Shown here: piece after piece, positions 10,351 to 20,866 of the stretch | How positions within the stretch are numbered: the first letter of the stretch is position 1 | Layout of the letters: the number at the start of each line of letters is the position of its first letter | Assembly (NCBI GenBank): GCA_030765055.1 | Contig: CM060953.1 | Coordinates: forward strand, 70,480,316-70,544,315 | Direction: 5' to 3' | DNA: 64,000 bases | Source of the DNA: Mantis religiosa | Taxonomy: Eukaryota > Arthropoda > Insecta > Mantodea > Mantidae | The notes under the pieces: generated by a model | Told to the model about the DNA's origin: nothing | What the model saw: the letters and a program-made list of their open reading frames with translations, nothing else | The model's database searches: none | Translations under genes and position numbers: made by a program

Positions 10351-10467
10351 TTACTTGTCTAAAAGCATTGCTAACTGATCACTATATTCTGTGTATATTC
10401 TCTGAAGCCGGAGATTTGAGCCTATTAGGGGAAGAATTTCCTGTAGCAAATCATGTTTGTTGAAGCC
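10351..10467 (-). CDS. Hira: HIRA last coding exon (C-terminus and stop)
   Basis: It encodes GFNKHDLLQEILPLIGSNLR, then LQRIYTEYSDQLAMLLDK and a TAA stop at 10351-10353. This aligns with the end of animal HIRA (human ...GLRKRELLKELLPVIGQNLR... ending ILRDK). The acceptor TTTTTTACAG precedes 10467, and the exon starts in phase 0, which fits the exon at 15477-15571. HIRA is the scaffold of the HIRA/UBN1/CABIN1 complex, which deposits histone H3.3 independently of replication in the nucleus. The C-terminal region is the part that self-associates and binds CABIN1. Confidence 0.92.
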   Translation of the reverse strand, partial: GFNKHDLLQEILPLIGSNLRLQRIYTEYSDQLAMLLDK

Positions 10468-12280
10468 CTGTAAAAAAGAAAAAAAGCAACACTATGAACA
10501 GCAGTACTGAAATTCAAAAGGCTCTCTTAATAATAAAACATGACAAAAATTTACAATACCTGTCTAAGATAAGAGGAAAAAGAAATAAGTAAAAAACAAA
10601 GCTAGTAACAAGATGTCAATATTTTATACATGCCCAAGGGCTAGTTTCACCAACCAATGTTAGACCTGCAGTTTATGTAACCAAAAAGAAAAATAATGTA
10701 ACAACAAGTAATGGATTTAGTTATTCAGAATGATCAATATGAAAGTAGTGATGAATAAGTGCAGTGTAAGAGAAACAGAAGATGGCCAAGATAAATTGTA
10801 GAGCTAAGCAATTATATGAATTGTATATGACGATGTAGAATTTGTGATGCCATTTTATCTAATATAACAATTTATATTTTTTATTTTGGAAACTAGAGAG
10901 CAAAAATTGGACTTCTATTCAATATTTAAGCAGATAATTCACAAGCAACAGAAATTTCACATAAATTAAAGATTTGTGCACCGCAAGAACAATAATTCTT
11001 TTAGGCATCAACACACCTAACCTCTATTTCTCATTGCATCATGCATTACCACTGCTGGTACAGTTCCAATGCCTTTTACCTAATTAAAATATCTATATGT
11101 TGTCTTATTATGCGCATATTTTGTGGTACAATAAAATATGACCTCACTTTTTAGTTTCCACTTCTTCTCTTCCTTTCCACATCTATGTATTTATAGCTTT
11201 GTTTTTATTAAATATGCTGTATGATTACTGTAATTTTAATGAAAAAAAAAAAAAAAAAAAGCAAATAATGATTTATGCATTAAATTCAAATATCATACAC
11301 AATGATAGATTTTATTCTTATGAGTGATTTCTGAATTGCAGAGGAAACAGAACTTGTTAGTCTTTGCTTCAATTAAATTCTGTTCTGATTTTTAACATGC
11401 AGAGAAAAAGCACCAATTGGAAACAGTGCCTCTTGTTTGTTATATATAAGAAATTGCTGGCTTGCATTACACACATTAACCAAAACTACAATTTAACTGA
11501 AGCCTGACAAGTCAACAACTTAGTAAAACCATTCATTGTTCCACCAAGAAAAGGCTACATACAACTACAAGTAACAATGACAGCTGGATCTTGGAGGTTA
11601 AAAATGGAAGCAACTACTCCGAAAACTAGTACTTCAAAAACTAAAAAGTAAGTAGTGTTAAAAAAACTGACTACCAAAGTTACTTTATTTGACATAGTTA
11701 TGAATAATTAAAAGAGTTGTTGAAAGTGAAGTTAATTTCATATCGAAATACGTAATGAGTAAAATTTTATTAAAACTTAAAACTTCATTCAATTCAACTA
11801 CTAAAAGCAGTTCCTTTAAAAATAGTTTCTTTACCCTTTACAACATTATGGTGAAATATACTTCTATGTTCCAGCAATAAAGGCATATATCCTGCATATA
11901 TATTTACAACCTGGTTTTACATGTACATAATAATTATAACAGTTTTCTAAAAGAATCAGCATCAATATGAGCACAACAAAAGAAGAAAAACAGACGTAAA
12001 AATTTCCAGCTTATAGGTTAGTACCGTACGAAAAAAGTCCACATTATATGGAAATTAAAGTATATAATAAATTGTCACAATGTGGGCAGCTTCACGACAG
12101 ACCTCTTCTGCCTGTTTTTTTGGCAGGTGATTTAGGGCCGCTTCAACACTGGCGATGTTTTCCTATATTGGAATCTCCCATGGTGTAACCGTGAAGTTTC
12201 CACTCCTGGCCAGTATGGATGTCTCAGCTTGTGACAGTAGTCAGCTGCTCAAGTTTACTACAGTACGTGAAGTCTCTGAA
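10468..12280. other. Hira intron without recognised elements
   Basis: AT-rich intron sequence with an A-run at about 11243-11261. At about 11590-11640 a degraded hammerhead-like piece (GGTTAAAAATGGAAGC ... AAAACTAGTAC) resembles the PLE-C hammerhead. I see no gene. Confidence 0.45.
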
Positions 12281-12309
12281 GATGGGACCTGTTTACCAGT
12301 TCTGTTTTG

Positions 12310-13700
12310 GCAATGATTATATAGTCTACCAGAGATCCATAAAGACGAGCTTCCATTGCGCCCAATAATCAGCTGCATAGGCTTGCCTACTTACTGCATC
12401 GTCAAACACCTTTCTACACTGTTACAACGATATATTGGCAATACATACTCACACGTAAAAAACTTACGCCATTTTATGGAAAAACTCAAAGAGATCCAAT
12501 TGGAGGAGGACTGCCTTGTAAGCTTTGATGTCATCTCTCTATTCACCAAAATGCTGATAAAGGAAGCCATGAACTATATGGAGGCACTATTCCCTAAGGA
12601 CATCACCGATCTCTTCCAACACTGCCTCTCAACAAATTACTTCCTATGAGATGAAAACTTCTACAAGCAAACAGACGGCATTGAAATGGAAACCCCACTC
12701 AGTCCTGTCATAGCCAATTTCTTTATGGAAAAGTTTGAACAGAAGACTTGAGAACGCCCCCCTCAAACCAAAAGTTTGGCTGCATTACGTGGACAACACC
12801 CTAGACCAGTTTCTAAAGTACTTAAACAATATAAACCATAACATTCAATTTACTATGGAGAAAGAAGAAAGCAACAGACTAGCCTTCCTGGATGTTCTTG
12901 TCATAAAAACCTCAGATGTTTGTCTTGAATGTACTGTCTATAGAAAACTGATGCATACGGACTTCTATTTACATAAAACATCCAACCATCACCCCAGACA
13001 GGAACAAGGCATCATTAAAACACTCACTGAGCGAGCCAAAGACCATGCCATTAAAAGTGTCTGGCAGAGGAACTCAAACACATACATATAGCCTTCAGGG
13101 CCAACGGGTACAGCCACAAGGAGATATGGTGCACTACACCCCAGGCATCTGACAAAAAGCAGAATGCCACCCACTAACTAAGGGGGTGTTCTGTACATCA
13201 AAGGTGTATCTGACAGAACAGAAAACTATTAAGAGCCTACAACATTGATACTATTTACAAGCCAACATTAAAAATAAAGCAGTAATTAAGATCAGAGAAA
13301 GACAAACGGGACGCCCACTCATTGACAGGAGTATTCGAAATTCCTTGTAGTTGTGGAAAGGTTTACATTGGCACGACCATGCACAGCATTACTACCAGGT
13401 TAAGAGAACACGAGCAGCACAGTAGACTAGAGCAAACAGAGAAATCTGCCGTGACAGAACATTCTTTATTATTTGGCCATGATATCAGTTACAAAGACAC
13501 ATAGCTCCTATCATCATCCATCAACTATCATGCCCCCATACAATGGGAAGCAATAGAAATCTTCAAACATCCAAACAATTTCAATTGCAAGGAAGAAGCC
13601 CTCCGCTTGCACAAGACCTGGATGGCAGTGGTGGAAAAAAGAACAAAATCTCCTGAGACAGCCCTCCAAAGACTAGGACCAATGTGCGCTCAGCTGTAAG
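12310..13700 (+). pseudogene. PLE-F RT and GIY-YIG endonuclease, broken
   Basis: 12356-12649 encodes VSFDVISLFTKM (first catalytic Asp region). A stop precedes DENFYKQTDGIEMETPLSPV, where the usual AMGSPLSP is altered. 12735-13091 has YVDNT in place of YVDD, so a catalytic Asp is Asn. 13322-13504 has VFEIPCSCGKVYIGTT, TRLREH and KSAVTEH. The C-terminal stretch around 13545-13700 reads AIEIFKHPNNFNCKEEALRL, a hallmark of one PLE lineage. Stops and the altered RT motifs indicate an inactive gene. Confidence 0.75.
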
Positions 13701-13925
13701 GCAAGCTCTGCCCACCTGCCATATATAAGAGCACGCCAGCCGCTATCGAGTCATTTGAGCTCTTTGATTCAGATTATGCCTCCTGAAGATGCCAAACGCA
13801 GTCCTTGGAAAAATGTCAGGATATTCAAATCTTACTGGACCACAGCCTACAAGCCCGGAAGAAAACTTTATTGTTCTTCATGATGCCGACTGGGAAAGCC
13901 TCAGGAAGTATATATTATATTGTAA
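13645..13925 (+). repeat. PLE-F 3' end, first tandem copy
   Basis: It starts ACAAAATCTCCTGAGACAGC and ends at ATATTATATTGT. It is repeated at 13926-14150, where about 57 nt (13731-13787 equivalent) are missing. The second copy lacks the CTGAAGA half of the ribozyme-like motif at 13779-13820. Confidence 0.85.
13779..13820 (+). ncRNA. Hammerhead-like motif in PLE-F
   Basis: CTCCTGAAGATGCCAA, then TTGGAAAAATGTCAGG: the CUGAAGA core, a CCAA/TTGG helix II, an A-rich strand in place of GAAA, and a GUC triplet followed by AGG. The GAAA strand is imperfect, so activity is doubtful. Confidence 0.5.
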
Positions 13926-14150
13926 CAAAATCTCCTGAGACAGCCCTCCAAAGACTAGGACCAATGTGTGCTCAGCTGTAAGGCAAGCTCTGGCCACCTG
14001 CCATATATAAGATGCCAAACGCAGTCCTTGGAAAAATGTCAGGATATTCAAATCTTACTGGACCACAGCCTACAAGCCCGGAAGAAAACTTTATTGTTCT
14101 TCATGATGCCGACTGGGAAAGCCTCAGGAAGTATATATTATATTGTATAC
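13926..14150 (+). repeat. PLE-F 3' end, second tandem copy
   Basis: Nearly identical to 13645-13925 apart from one internal deletion. The open frames at 13968-14203 lie within it and are not genes. Confidence 0.85.
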
Positions 14151-14205
14151 CTAGAAAGGTAGAATCAGAACTGAAAAATGCAATGCTATATTTGGGATTT
14201 TAACC

Positions 14206-15090
14206 ATGGATCTTCTGCTCTACATACAAGGGATCACAATAAAACTGAAAGAACTGAATGGGAGGAAATCTTTGTTTAATCACTTATTTGCATCTTGAAA
14301 GTCTCCATTTTGTTCTTAGACAAGAAGTCAATTTGGCAGTACTGTATATAGTGCAATATCAAATGGACTAATTTTCTATTTAGCAATGACAAAATAATAC
14401 ACTACCCTATAAAGGGAAGTACAAGCAGCTAAATATAACAGAAAAAACAAGAGGCGTAGAGTTCTTTGCATATACAAAGTTGAAACAGTTGTTACCATGT
14501 CAAGTGCCAGAGAATATGTTGGATTTATTCATTTAGGATTTATATTGATATCTTTAAAATTATGAAAGTTTGGTTGGAATTGGTATGAGTAACACTTGGC
14601 CGTGACTGAATAGAGCAGGTCACAAACAGCTGAAAATGAATATTAATGTTTCAATCTAAATAAATGGTAAATATATTAAATTCAATACAAAGATAAAATC
14701 ATAAAAGAAAATTGTTATTAGGACTTTATTTTTGGAAAATCAGAAAATTATGTAATTCAAAATTAATTAGTGATGTAGACTGGAATATTTAGTTACCATG
14801 GTGATAAAGTAAAATCAATACATGGAAAAGAGAAGATAGCGTCTTTTGCATCGTGATCTCAACGTGAGCAGACATGTGTGTAGAAGTGCTGCATGTTTGC
14901 AAAAGTCTGGTCGCATACCAGAGAAGTTGAACTGTTTTAATTATTCATCAATGGGAGAAAAGTATTCTTTTAAATTGTATAATAGTATTGATTTAAAATA
15001 CAAATCACATTAAAATTGAGTTTCGGATTTAACTTAAAGAGAATTTTTTCAACCTTTTTGATTTCCTTAACATTAAATTCCATAATCCAA
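14206..15090. other. No recognisable gene
   Basis: AT-rich Hira intron sequence. The first 60 nt have a weak match to the tRNA-like repeat family seen at 49.8 kb (AATCAGAACTGAAAAAT, AACCATGGATCTTC). Confidence 0.4.
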
Positions 15091-15094
15091 GTAT

Positions 15095-15170
15095 CTGATA
15101 CCACGACCAAGATTCGAACCAGAGCTACAATAAGAAGAAACGTGTGCTGTGACAACACATCGTTGGCAGA
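15095..15170 (-). mobile_element. tRNA-like SINE remnant
   Basis: On the minus strand GGTTCGAATCTTGGTC resembles a B-box, with TATTGTAGCTCT upstream. It is short and degraded and cannot fold as a tRNA. Confidence 0.4.
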
Positions 15171-15195
15171 GAACATCGAGAAACAACGCTACAAA

Positions 15196-15244
15196 TTAAA
15201 TTTAATTTATTATAACAACACTGTTTTCAACCTTCCAAGAAAGG
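15196..15244 (+). mobile_element. 49-bp tail-only PLE insertion
   Basis: It is flanked by the 11-bp TSD AACGCTACAAA (15185-15195 and 15245-15255). The insert is just the tail found at the right end of the 4366-4604 palindrome, with AACAACACTGTTTTCAA and CTTCC.AGAAAGG. This is an extremely 5'-truncated retrotransposition event. Confidence 0.8.
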
Positions 15245-15476
15245 AACGCTACAAACGTTGTCACGCTACATATGTTGTCACAATATGGTGCAGAATAACA
15301 TCATCATAGTATAAAATTATAAAATAGAAGTATTTATAGGTAATATGTAGGTTATAGTTTGACAAGTGGTTTAAAAATATTTTATTCATCATAACATCTT
15401 CATCACCAATGGAATCCTGCTACAAAGTAGAATTGCGACCATATGAACTATTTCTTTGAAAGATGCCAATACATAC

Positions 15477-15571
15477 CATTAAAGACGGTTCCCAGGATTT
15501 GCTGAGCTTGCCAGCTGAATGTGTTGGTCCAATGAGTTCATCACATATTAGACGTAACCTACTTTCCAAAC
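15477..15571 (-). CDS. Hira: HIRA exon (C-terminal domain)
   Basis: It encodes LESRLRLICDELIGPTHSAG and then KLSKSWEPSLM, matching human GFEYRLREICKDLLGPVHYSTG... The acceptor AATGTTGCAG and donor GTATGT are good. It starts in phase 1 (completing the Gly split from 19323-19474) and ends in phase 0. The residues lie in the HIRA C-terminal domain. Confidence 0.92.
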
Positions 15572-16131
15572 CTGCAACATTCAAAATATCAGTAAGTACT
15601 TATAAAAGTCTAATCAATTTTATTACATTGTCCAGAATATAATGGAATATATGAATTTCATTTTCATTTTATTTTTAAATTAAAATACTTTAATAGTTAA
15701 TATTACTTTTGTTTTTAATATTTAAAGAATTTACATCACTGCATCATCATATGTCTGGCTGTGCTGAAGCTTAAGTATTTCTGATTGGCTGTTTTTCTTG
15801 CTCAAAGTGTTTGGCATGACATAACTGGCAGGAGATATTATGTTTGAAAAACGTAAACTTGAGAATTTTAATACATTGTGAACATAGGAAGTCTCAGGGG
15901 ACTAACAAAGTATTATAAATGATGTGAAAACAAAAAAGATGGGTATCTAAACGTGGGATAATATTGTATAACATGTGCACATTAATAAGTTGTCAGCTTA
16001 AAGCAAGTTAACACTCTATCTTTTTCATTTTTTGTGTAATTTACATAATTATTTTCAAACAATTTTTTTGCAGTACAATTTATGAAAGATCTACAAGTAA
16101 ATATATTATATCAAGTGAAACAAAAGCCAAC
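15572..16131. other. Hira intron, no recognised element
   Basis: AT-rich sequence between an exon and the PLE-B TSD. Confidence 0.4.
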
Positions 16132-16201
16132 AGTAATTTAATAAATACAAAATTGAATCGAGAATATATTGACACATTGCTTCACTCACACTGTTTATTC
16201 A

Positions 16202-16241
16202 CAGGACATGTTTCAAGAGCTCTTGCTCCTATCCTCAGCTG
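16202..16241 (-). ncRNA. Hammerhead ribozyme motif, left arm of PLE-B
   Basis: Mirror of 19072-19111: CAG, CTGAGGA (16232-16238), helix II, GAAAC, AT, GTC, CTG on the minus strand. Confidence 0.75.
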
Positions 16242-17433
16242 ATACTCGACTAGTGCAAGTTGTAGTGGTTTCTTCTTTCTCCGTATTGTCAATAGATGGT
16301 GTGATGTACTTGTCAAAGATGTCCGGTGGTGGAGTTTCAAAATTCATGACTCTATGACGATTTTTGTTAATGAAGATTTTTTCCCATACGGAAAGGTCTA
16401 TGGGGTGATTAACGTATTTTATTAGAGATGTTTCCAAATTGATGTCATGTCTAGTATTCAAAAAATGAAAAGCCACTGCTGATTTTTCTGTTTCACCACT
16501 TTTAATGTTTCTCATATGTTCTTTAGTTCTGATGTTAATATTTCTTTTTGTTTTTCCTATATAAATTTTAGGGCAAGTTTCACATTTGATCTCATAGATT
16601 CCTGGTTTTTCTTTGGTAGTGATTGAATTTTTGGGAGGGCCTTTTAACAAATTTCTGATATTAAACCTATTTTGAGGTGCAAGAGTTATGTTGTGTTTTG
16701 AGAAGATTTTTTGGAATTTGTTATAGGCTGATGGGTGGAAGGGCAATTTTTTAAAATTTGTTTCCCTTTTTCTCCTGTAGGTTCTAGGGTGGTGGTTTCT
16801 TTTATTTTCTTGGCTTTGTTGAGTCTGTTAACTGTTTTGTCTACTAAATTTGGGTTGAAACCGTTGGATATAGCTACTTTTTTTATGTGTAGGTATTCTT
16901 CTTGATAATCTTCTCTGTTTAGTGGAAAGTTGATCATCCGAAAGATTAAACTGTTGAAAATGGCATGTTGGTGTTATTTTGGGTTGAAACTGTTGTTCTT
17001 AATGTAATTATCTGTGTGTGTCGGTTTCCTGTAAATACCAAAAGTGAGTTTGTTGTTCATTTTTTTGATCTTGATGTCCAAAAAGGGGGAGCACACCATC
17101 CTCTTCTGTTTCCAATGTAAATTTTATAGCTGGATTTTGTATATTCAAAAGTTTAAGACCATCCTGTATGAGTTTTTTAGGTACTATTGCAAAAATGTCG
17201 TCATATTAGCGATACCACACTTTGAAATAATTTGGAAAAGCTTTTGTGATATGTGTTTCAAAAGCACTCATGAATAAATCTGCCAAGAAGGGAGACAATG
17301 GGTTGCCCATAGCTAGGCCCGTTTTTTGTTTATAGATCTGTCCATTAAAGCTGAAAAAATTTTGATTGATACAAATTTCTGTAAGTTGTGAAAGTTCTTC
17401 TATTTCTTCAGGTGTTATTTGTATTGATTCCAA
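16213..17433 (-). pseudogene. PLE-B left arm: RT and GIY-YIG endonuclease
   Basis: 17433-17206 gives IYKQKTGLAMGNPLSPFLAD, then a stop at the catalytic motif (YR, stop, YDD where YRYVDD is expected). 16937-16686 is the linker. 16746-16213 is the nuclease: GIYEIKCETCPKIYIGKTKR, TKEHMRN, WEKIFINKNRHRVMNFE. The same stop occurs at the mirror position in the right arm. A frameshift separates the linker from the nuclease. Inactive. Confidence 0.85.
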
Positions 17434-19100
17434 AGACTATCGCAAAAAAATGGACAACCTTTTAAACAGAAAAGAATTTGTTAAACTAGAAAACAATCCA
17501 TTAAAGAAAGCATGCAAATCTGTGGAATTAGCAATTAAAAACAGTAAAATCATGACTAAAAGAGATAAATTGAACAATAAAATAGACAGTTCAAAAACAA
17601 CATACATATATGGTTTACCCAAAATACATAAACCTGAAATTACCCTCAGACCAATAATTAATAACATTGATGCACCCACTTACCAACTATCAAAATGGCT
17701 GGTTCAAATCTTCAGATCCTTCACAAAATTTGAAAATTTAAGTATCAAAAACGTTTGAATTGTTAAATCTCCTGAAGGACACAAAGATCAACTCTACAGA
17801 TGCTTTAGTTTCCTTTGACGTCATTTCTTTATATCCAAGTATACCTACCAATGAGCTTATTCCACTTCTCAAAAAATGGCTGGAATCAATACAAATAACA
17901 CCTGAAGAAATAGAAGAACTTTCACAACTTACAGAAATTTGTATCTATCAAAATTTTTTCAGCTTTAATGGACAGATCTATAAACAAAAAACGGGCCTAG
18001 CTATGGGCAACCCATTGTCTCCCTTCTTGGCAGATTTATTCATGAGTGCTTTTGAAACACATATCACAAAAGCTTTTCCAAATTATTTCAAAGTGTGGTA
18101 TCGCTAATATGACGACATTTTTGCAATAGTACCTAAAAAACTCATACAAGATGGTCTTAAACTTTTGAATATACAAAATCCAGCTATAAAATTTACATTG
18201 GAAACAGAAGAGGATGGTGTGCTCCCCTTTTTGGACATCAAGATCAAAAAAATGAACAACAAACTCACTTTTGGTATTTACAGGAAACCGACACACACAG
18301 ATAATTACATTAAGAACAACAGTTTCAACCCAAAACAACACCAACATGCCATTTTCAACAGTTTAATCTTTCGGATGATCAACTTTCCACTAAACAGAGA
18401 AGATTATCAAGAAGAATACCTACACATAAAAAAAGTAGCTATATCCAACGGTTTCAACCCAAATTTAGTAGACAAAACAGTTAACAGACTCAACAAAGCT
18501 AAGAAAATAAAATAAACCACCACCCTAGAACCTACAGGAGAAAAAGGGAAAAAATTTTTTAAAAAATTCACCTTCCACCCATCAGCCTATAACAAATTCC
18601 AAAAAATCTTCTCAAAACACAACATAACTCTTGCACCTCAAAATAGGTTTAATATCAGAAATTTGTTAAAAGGCCCTCCCAAAAATTCAATCACTACCAA
18701 AGAAAAACCAGGAATCTATGAGATCAAATGTGAAACTTGCCCTAAAATTTATATAGGAAAAACAAAAAGAAATATTAACATCAGAACTAAAGAACATATG
18801 AGAAACATTAAAAATGGTGAAACAGAAAAATCAGCAGTGGCTTTTCATTTTTTGAATACTAGACATGACATCAATTTGGAAACATCTCTAATAAAATACG
18901 TTAATCACCCCATAGACCTTTCCGTATGGGAAAAAATCTTCATTAACAAAAATCGTCATAGAGTCATGAATTTTGAAACTCCACCACCGGACATCTTTGA
19001 CAAGTACATCACGCCATCTATTGACAATACGGAGAAAGAAGAAACCACTACAACTTGCACTAGTCGAGTATCAGCTGAGGATAGGAGCAAGAGCTCTTGA
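17434..19100 (+). pseudogene. PLE-B right arm: longer RT plus GIY-YIG endonuclease
   Basis: 17434-17758 encodes the RT N-terminal region with YGLPKIHKPEITLRPIINN. A frame break follows at about 17757. 17760-18107 carries VSFDVISLYPSIP and MGNPLSPFL, ending at a stop inside YVDD. 18165-18515 is the RT end and linker, with a stop at about 18513. 18663-19100 is the nuclease (CETCPKIYIGKTKRN, KEHMRN, WEKIF). Four lesions make it inactive. It is the longest PLE-B arm, but I do not see the true 5' end of the element. Confidence 0.85.
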
Positions 19101-19111
19101 AACATGTCCTG
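19072..19111 (+). ncRNA. Hammerhead ribozyme motif, right arm of PLE-B
   Basis: Helix I CAG (19072-19074) pairs with CTG (19109-19111). The core is CTGAGGA (19075-19081). Helix II pairs AGGAGC with GCTCTT. GAAAC (19099-19103), an AT loop and GTC (19106-19108) complete it. All invariant core nucleotides are present. Confidence 0.8.
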
Positions 19112-19322
19112 TGAATAAACAGTGTGAGTGAAGCAATGTGTCAATATATTCTCGATTCAATTTTGTATTAATTTGTGCTTCACTGTCCCTACGCTTCTTT
19201 CAAGTTTATACTTTGAGTAATTTAATAACTACATTATTTTCAGAGTGCACTTTTTAAGTAATTAATTACACAAATTTTGTATTATAAATTTAATAAATGT
19301 GAATTAAAATCCACAGCTTTAC

Positions 19323-19474
19323 CTTCTTGTACTAAAAACCTTGACAGTGCTAGCAGCCAACAGTGGAATTCTTGTTTTGAGTTAAGTGCTTGACAGGATG
19401 CCAGCTGTTGCTCCATAAATGTCATAGTACACAGAGTATTCACGGGAGATCCTTGGCTTAGTAGATTTCCTCCA
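19323..19474 (-). CDS. Hira: HIRA exon (C-terminal domain)
   Basis: It encodes GGNLLSQGSPVNTLCTMTFM, EQQLASCQALNSKQEFHCWL and LALSRFLVQE, matching human ...TTLAYLENQVAAALTLQSSHEYRHWLLVYARYLVNEGF. The acceptor TTTCGCAG and donor GTAAAGC are clear. It begins with one base completing a Ser codon and ends with the first base of Gly; both phases fit the neighbouring exons. The intron to the next exon contains PLE-B. Confidence 0.93.
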
Positions 19475-19678
19475 CTGCGAAAAAAATGACGTATAATTAT
19501 AGGCAGTACAATTCAATCATCTATTTATTCAGTAATTCTTTAAAGGTGTAACAAGAATATGCCACTAATTTTACTGTGGAAGCTCTACTAAAAGCTTTGA
19601 GATTTAAAATATGACAGCCCATGTATATTAATTAGAAATGTACTTTCAAATAAATAAAGGTGTGCTATTAAAACAAAC

Positions 19679-19848
19679 CTTGAAATATGAGACTGCAAAC
19701 TTGCTAATGGCAATCCTCCTGCATTAGCTGGCAATCCACTTATAAATGCACGATGTGAAGATGATCTCTGCACTGGATCATTGCTGTTTGCTATCATTAA
19801 CCTTAAAGAAGAATTATCATTGGAGGTATTGACTTCTACCATAAAGTT
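19679..19848 (-). CDS. Hira: HIRA exon (C-terminal domain)
   Basis: In the frame that fits HIRA it reads NFMVEVNTSNDNSSLRLMIA, NSNDPVQRSSSHRAFISGLP and ANAGGLPLASLQSHIS. It corresponds to the human stretch WNLVSDKQDSLAQCADFRSS...GPLAIIQGRT. The donor GTTTGT and its phase fit the next exon. The acceptor TTACAAAACAG puts AAC in phase 0, but the previous exon ends with TG of the Trp codon. One G is therefore missing at this junction. Confidence 0.88.
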
Positions 19849-20555
19849 CTGTTTTGTAATGCAGAATCACAAAAAGCAGTGAATCTAGGAAGTTTTAATA
19901 ACTCTTTTTAACTAATTTAATGTAATAATTTAATAATCCTTTTAACTATGTTTTTATGTTATGATTAGTAGATTTCCTACCACATAGTACATAGCAGAAA
20001 CAAAACAGGCATAATGATTGTGCCCTTACTATGCCATTTCACTCTCCCTTTATTTCATTGTGATTATTGTAACAGCAAACCACATTTGGCATATGTTAAA
20101 ATCAAGAACAGCCTTTAACCTATTCCACCACATCAGAATTTAACCAAGTAATGTTTGTACAGTTATTTAAACTGTCTTATGCTTCATCCAAAATCCAGCT
20201 GCTGCCCATCCATTTGGAAATTTATACATCTGTAAAAGGTTTTTCATTTCCACATATTTTTAAATTTATTACCTCTGTGCCTTTATTTGTTAAAAAGGGT
20301 GTAAAGTTGCACACACGATAATTCATTAACTCAGTTTAAGTTGTGGCAACCATTTTTCTAATTAATATTTATACTCCCCCCTATGTGAGGAAAATTAATG
20401 TTTGAATAATGTTGACTTTCCACACATTGTTAAAGTTAACATCATTTGATGATTAGCTTTTGTTAATCTCAACACTAAAGCAGTTTAATTTTGAGAACTT
20501 TTTAAGACCTGTTGATGACACCAAGTCTGATTTTGTACACATTTACAAAACTCAC
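19849..20555. other. Hira intron, no recognised element
   Basis: A 707-nt AT-rich intron between the two exons whose phases disagree. No alternative acceptor that restores the frame was found within about 60 nt upstream of 19848. Confidence 0.5.
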
Positions 20556-20661
20556 CAGGTGTTTAATTCTGAAGAGAACATATAGGCTTTGCCTGTTGAT
20601 AAGAAGATTGTTGGATGTCCTTCCTCAGTTAAGGTACAGTTTAAAATGGTAACTAGAGTGC
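20556..20661 (-). CDS. Hira: HIRA exon (C-terminal domain)
   Basis: It encodes TLVTILNCTLTEEGHPTIFL and then STGKAYMFSSELNTW, matching human TVSQILLTQHGIPVMNMSDGKAYCFNPSLSTWN. The acceptor TTCTTTACAG and donor GTGAGT are strong. It completes a Gly codon with the exon at 22436-22612. If the donor is used as seen, the exon ends ACC TG and the Trp codon lacks its last base. A run of three Gs (TGG then GTGAGT) would restore the frame. Confidence 0.92.
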
Positions 20662-20828
20662 CTGTAAAGAAGAAAGTGTTATTTTATATACAAAACTTAT
20701 AGAAAATGCTCTTACTCAAGCTATCTGAAGCATAAAAATAAGACAGCTGAATTAGTTTTTTTAAGTTTGATTTACGAGTCACTATTTTTACACTCAAACT
20801 TCACTTACTTGTTGTTGTATAACTGAAA

Positions 20829-20866
20829 CGTTTTCAAGATCATTCGATCTCATCCTCAGCTGTTTG
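20829..20866 (-). ncRNA. Hammerhead-like motif in PLE-E
   Basis: On the minus strand: CTGAGGA, a helix II pairing AGATC with GATCT, then GAAAACGTTTCAG. The core strand is canonical. The helix III/cleavage module differs from GAAAC..GUC and helix I does not pair well, so this may be decayed. Confidence 0.45.

Larger units (their letters stand above)
12280..14205 (+). mobile_element. PLE-F: Penelope-like element with tandemly repeated 3' end
   Basis: In order it has an RT start at about 12325 (LPEIHKDELPLRPIISC), RT palm, linker, GIY-YIG nuclease (13322-13504), a C-terminal segment, and two tandem copies of the 3' end (about 13642-13925 and 13926-14150). PLEs typically carry such partial tandem copies (pseudo-LTRs) at their ends. 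This family is only distantly similar to PLE-A to PLE-E. I found no clear TSD. Confidence 0.75.
16145..19215. mobile_element. PLE-B: head-to-head (snapback) Penelope-like element
   Basis: The 13-bp TSD AGTAATTTAATAA lies at 16132-16144 and 19216-19228. The left arm (16145-17433, minus-strand coding) is the inverted copy of about 17870-19168. 17434-17870 is present once and carries the RT N-terminal part. The right end bears a one-sided tail (19169-19215, with CTTCACTGTCCCTACGCTTC). The tail ends 107 bp from the donor of the Hira exon at 19323-19474. It lies in an intron, which would place a hairpin of about 1.3-kb arms in the pre-mRNA. Confidence 0.9.

Noticed and set aside
13645..14150. CRISPR-like or satellite array
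   Set aside because: Only two long unequal units exist; they are the tandem 3' ends of PLE-F.
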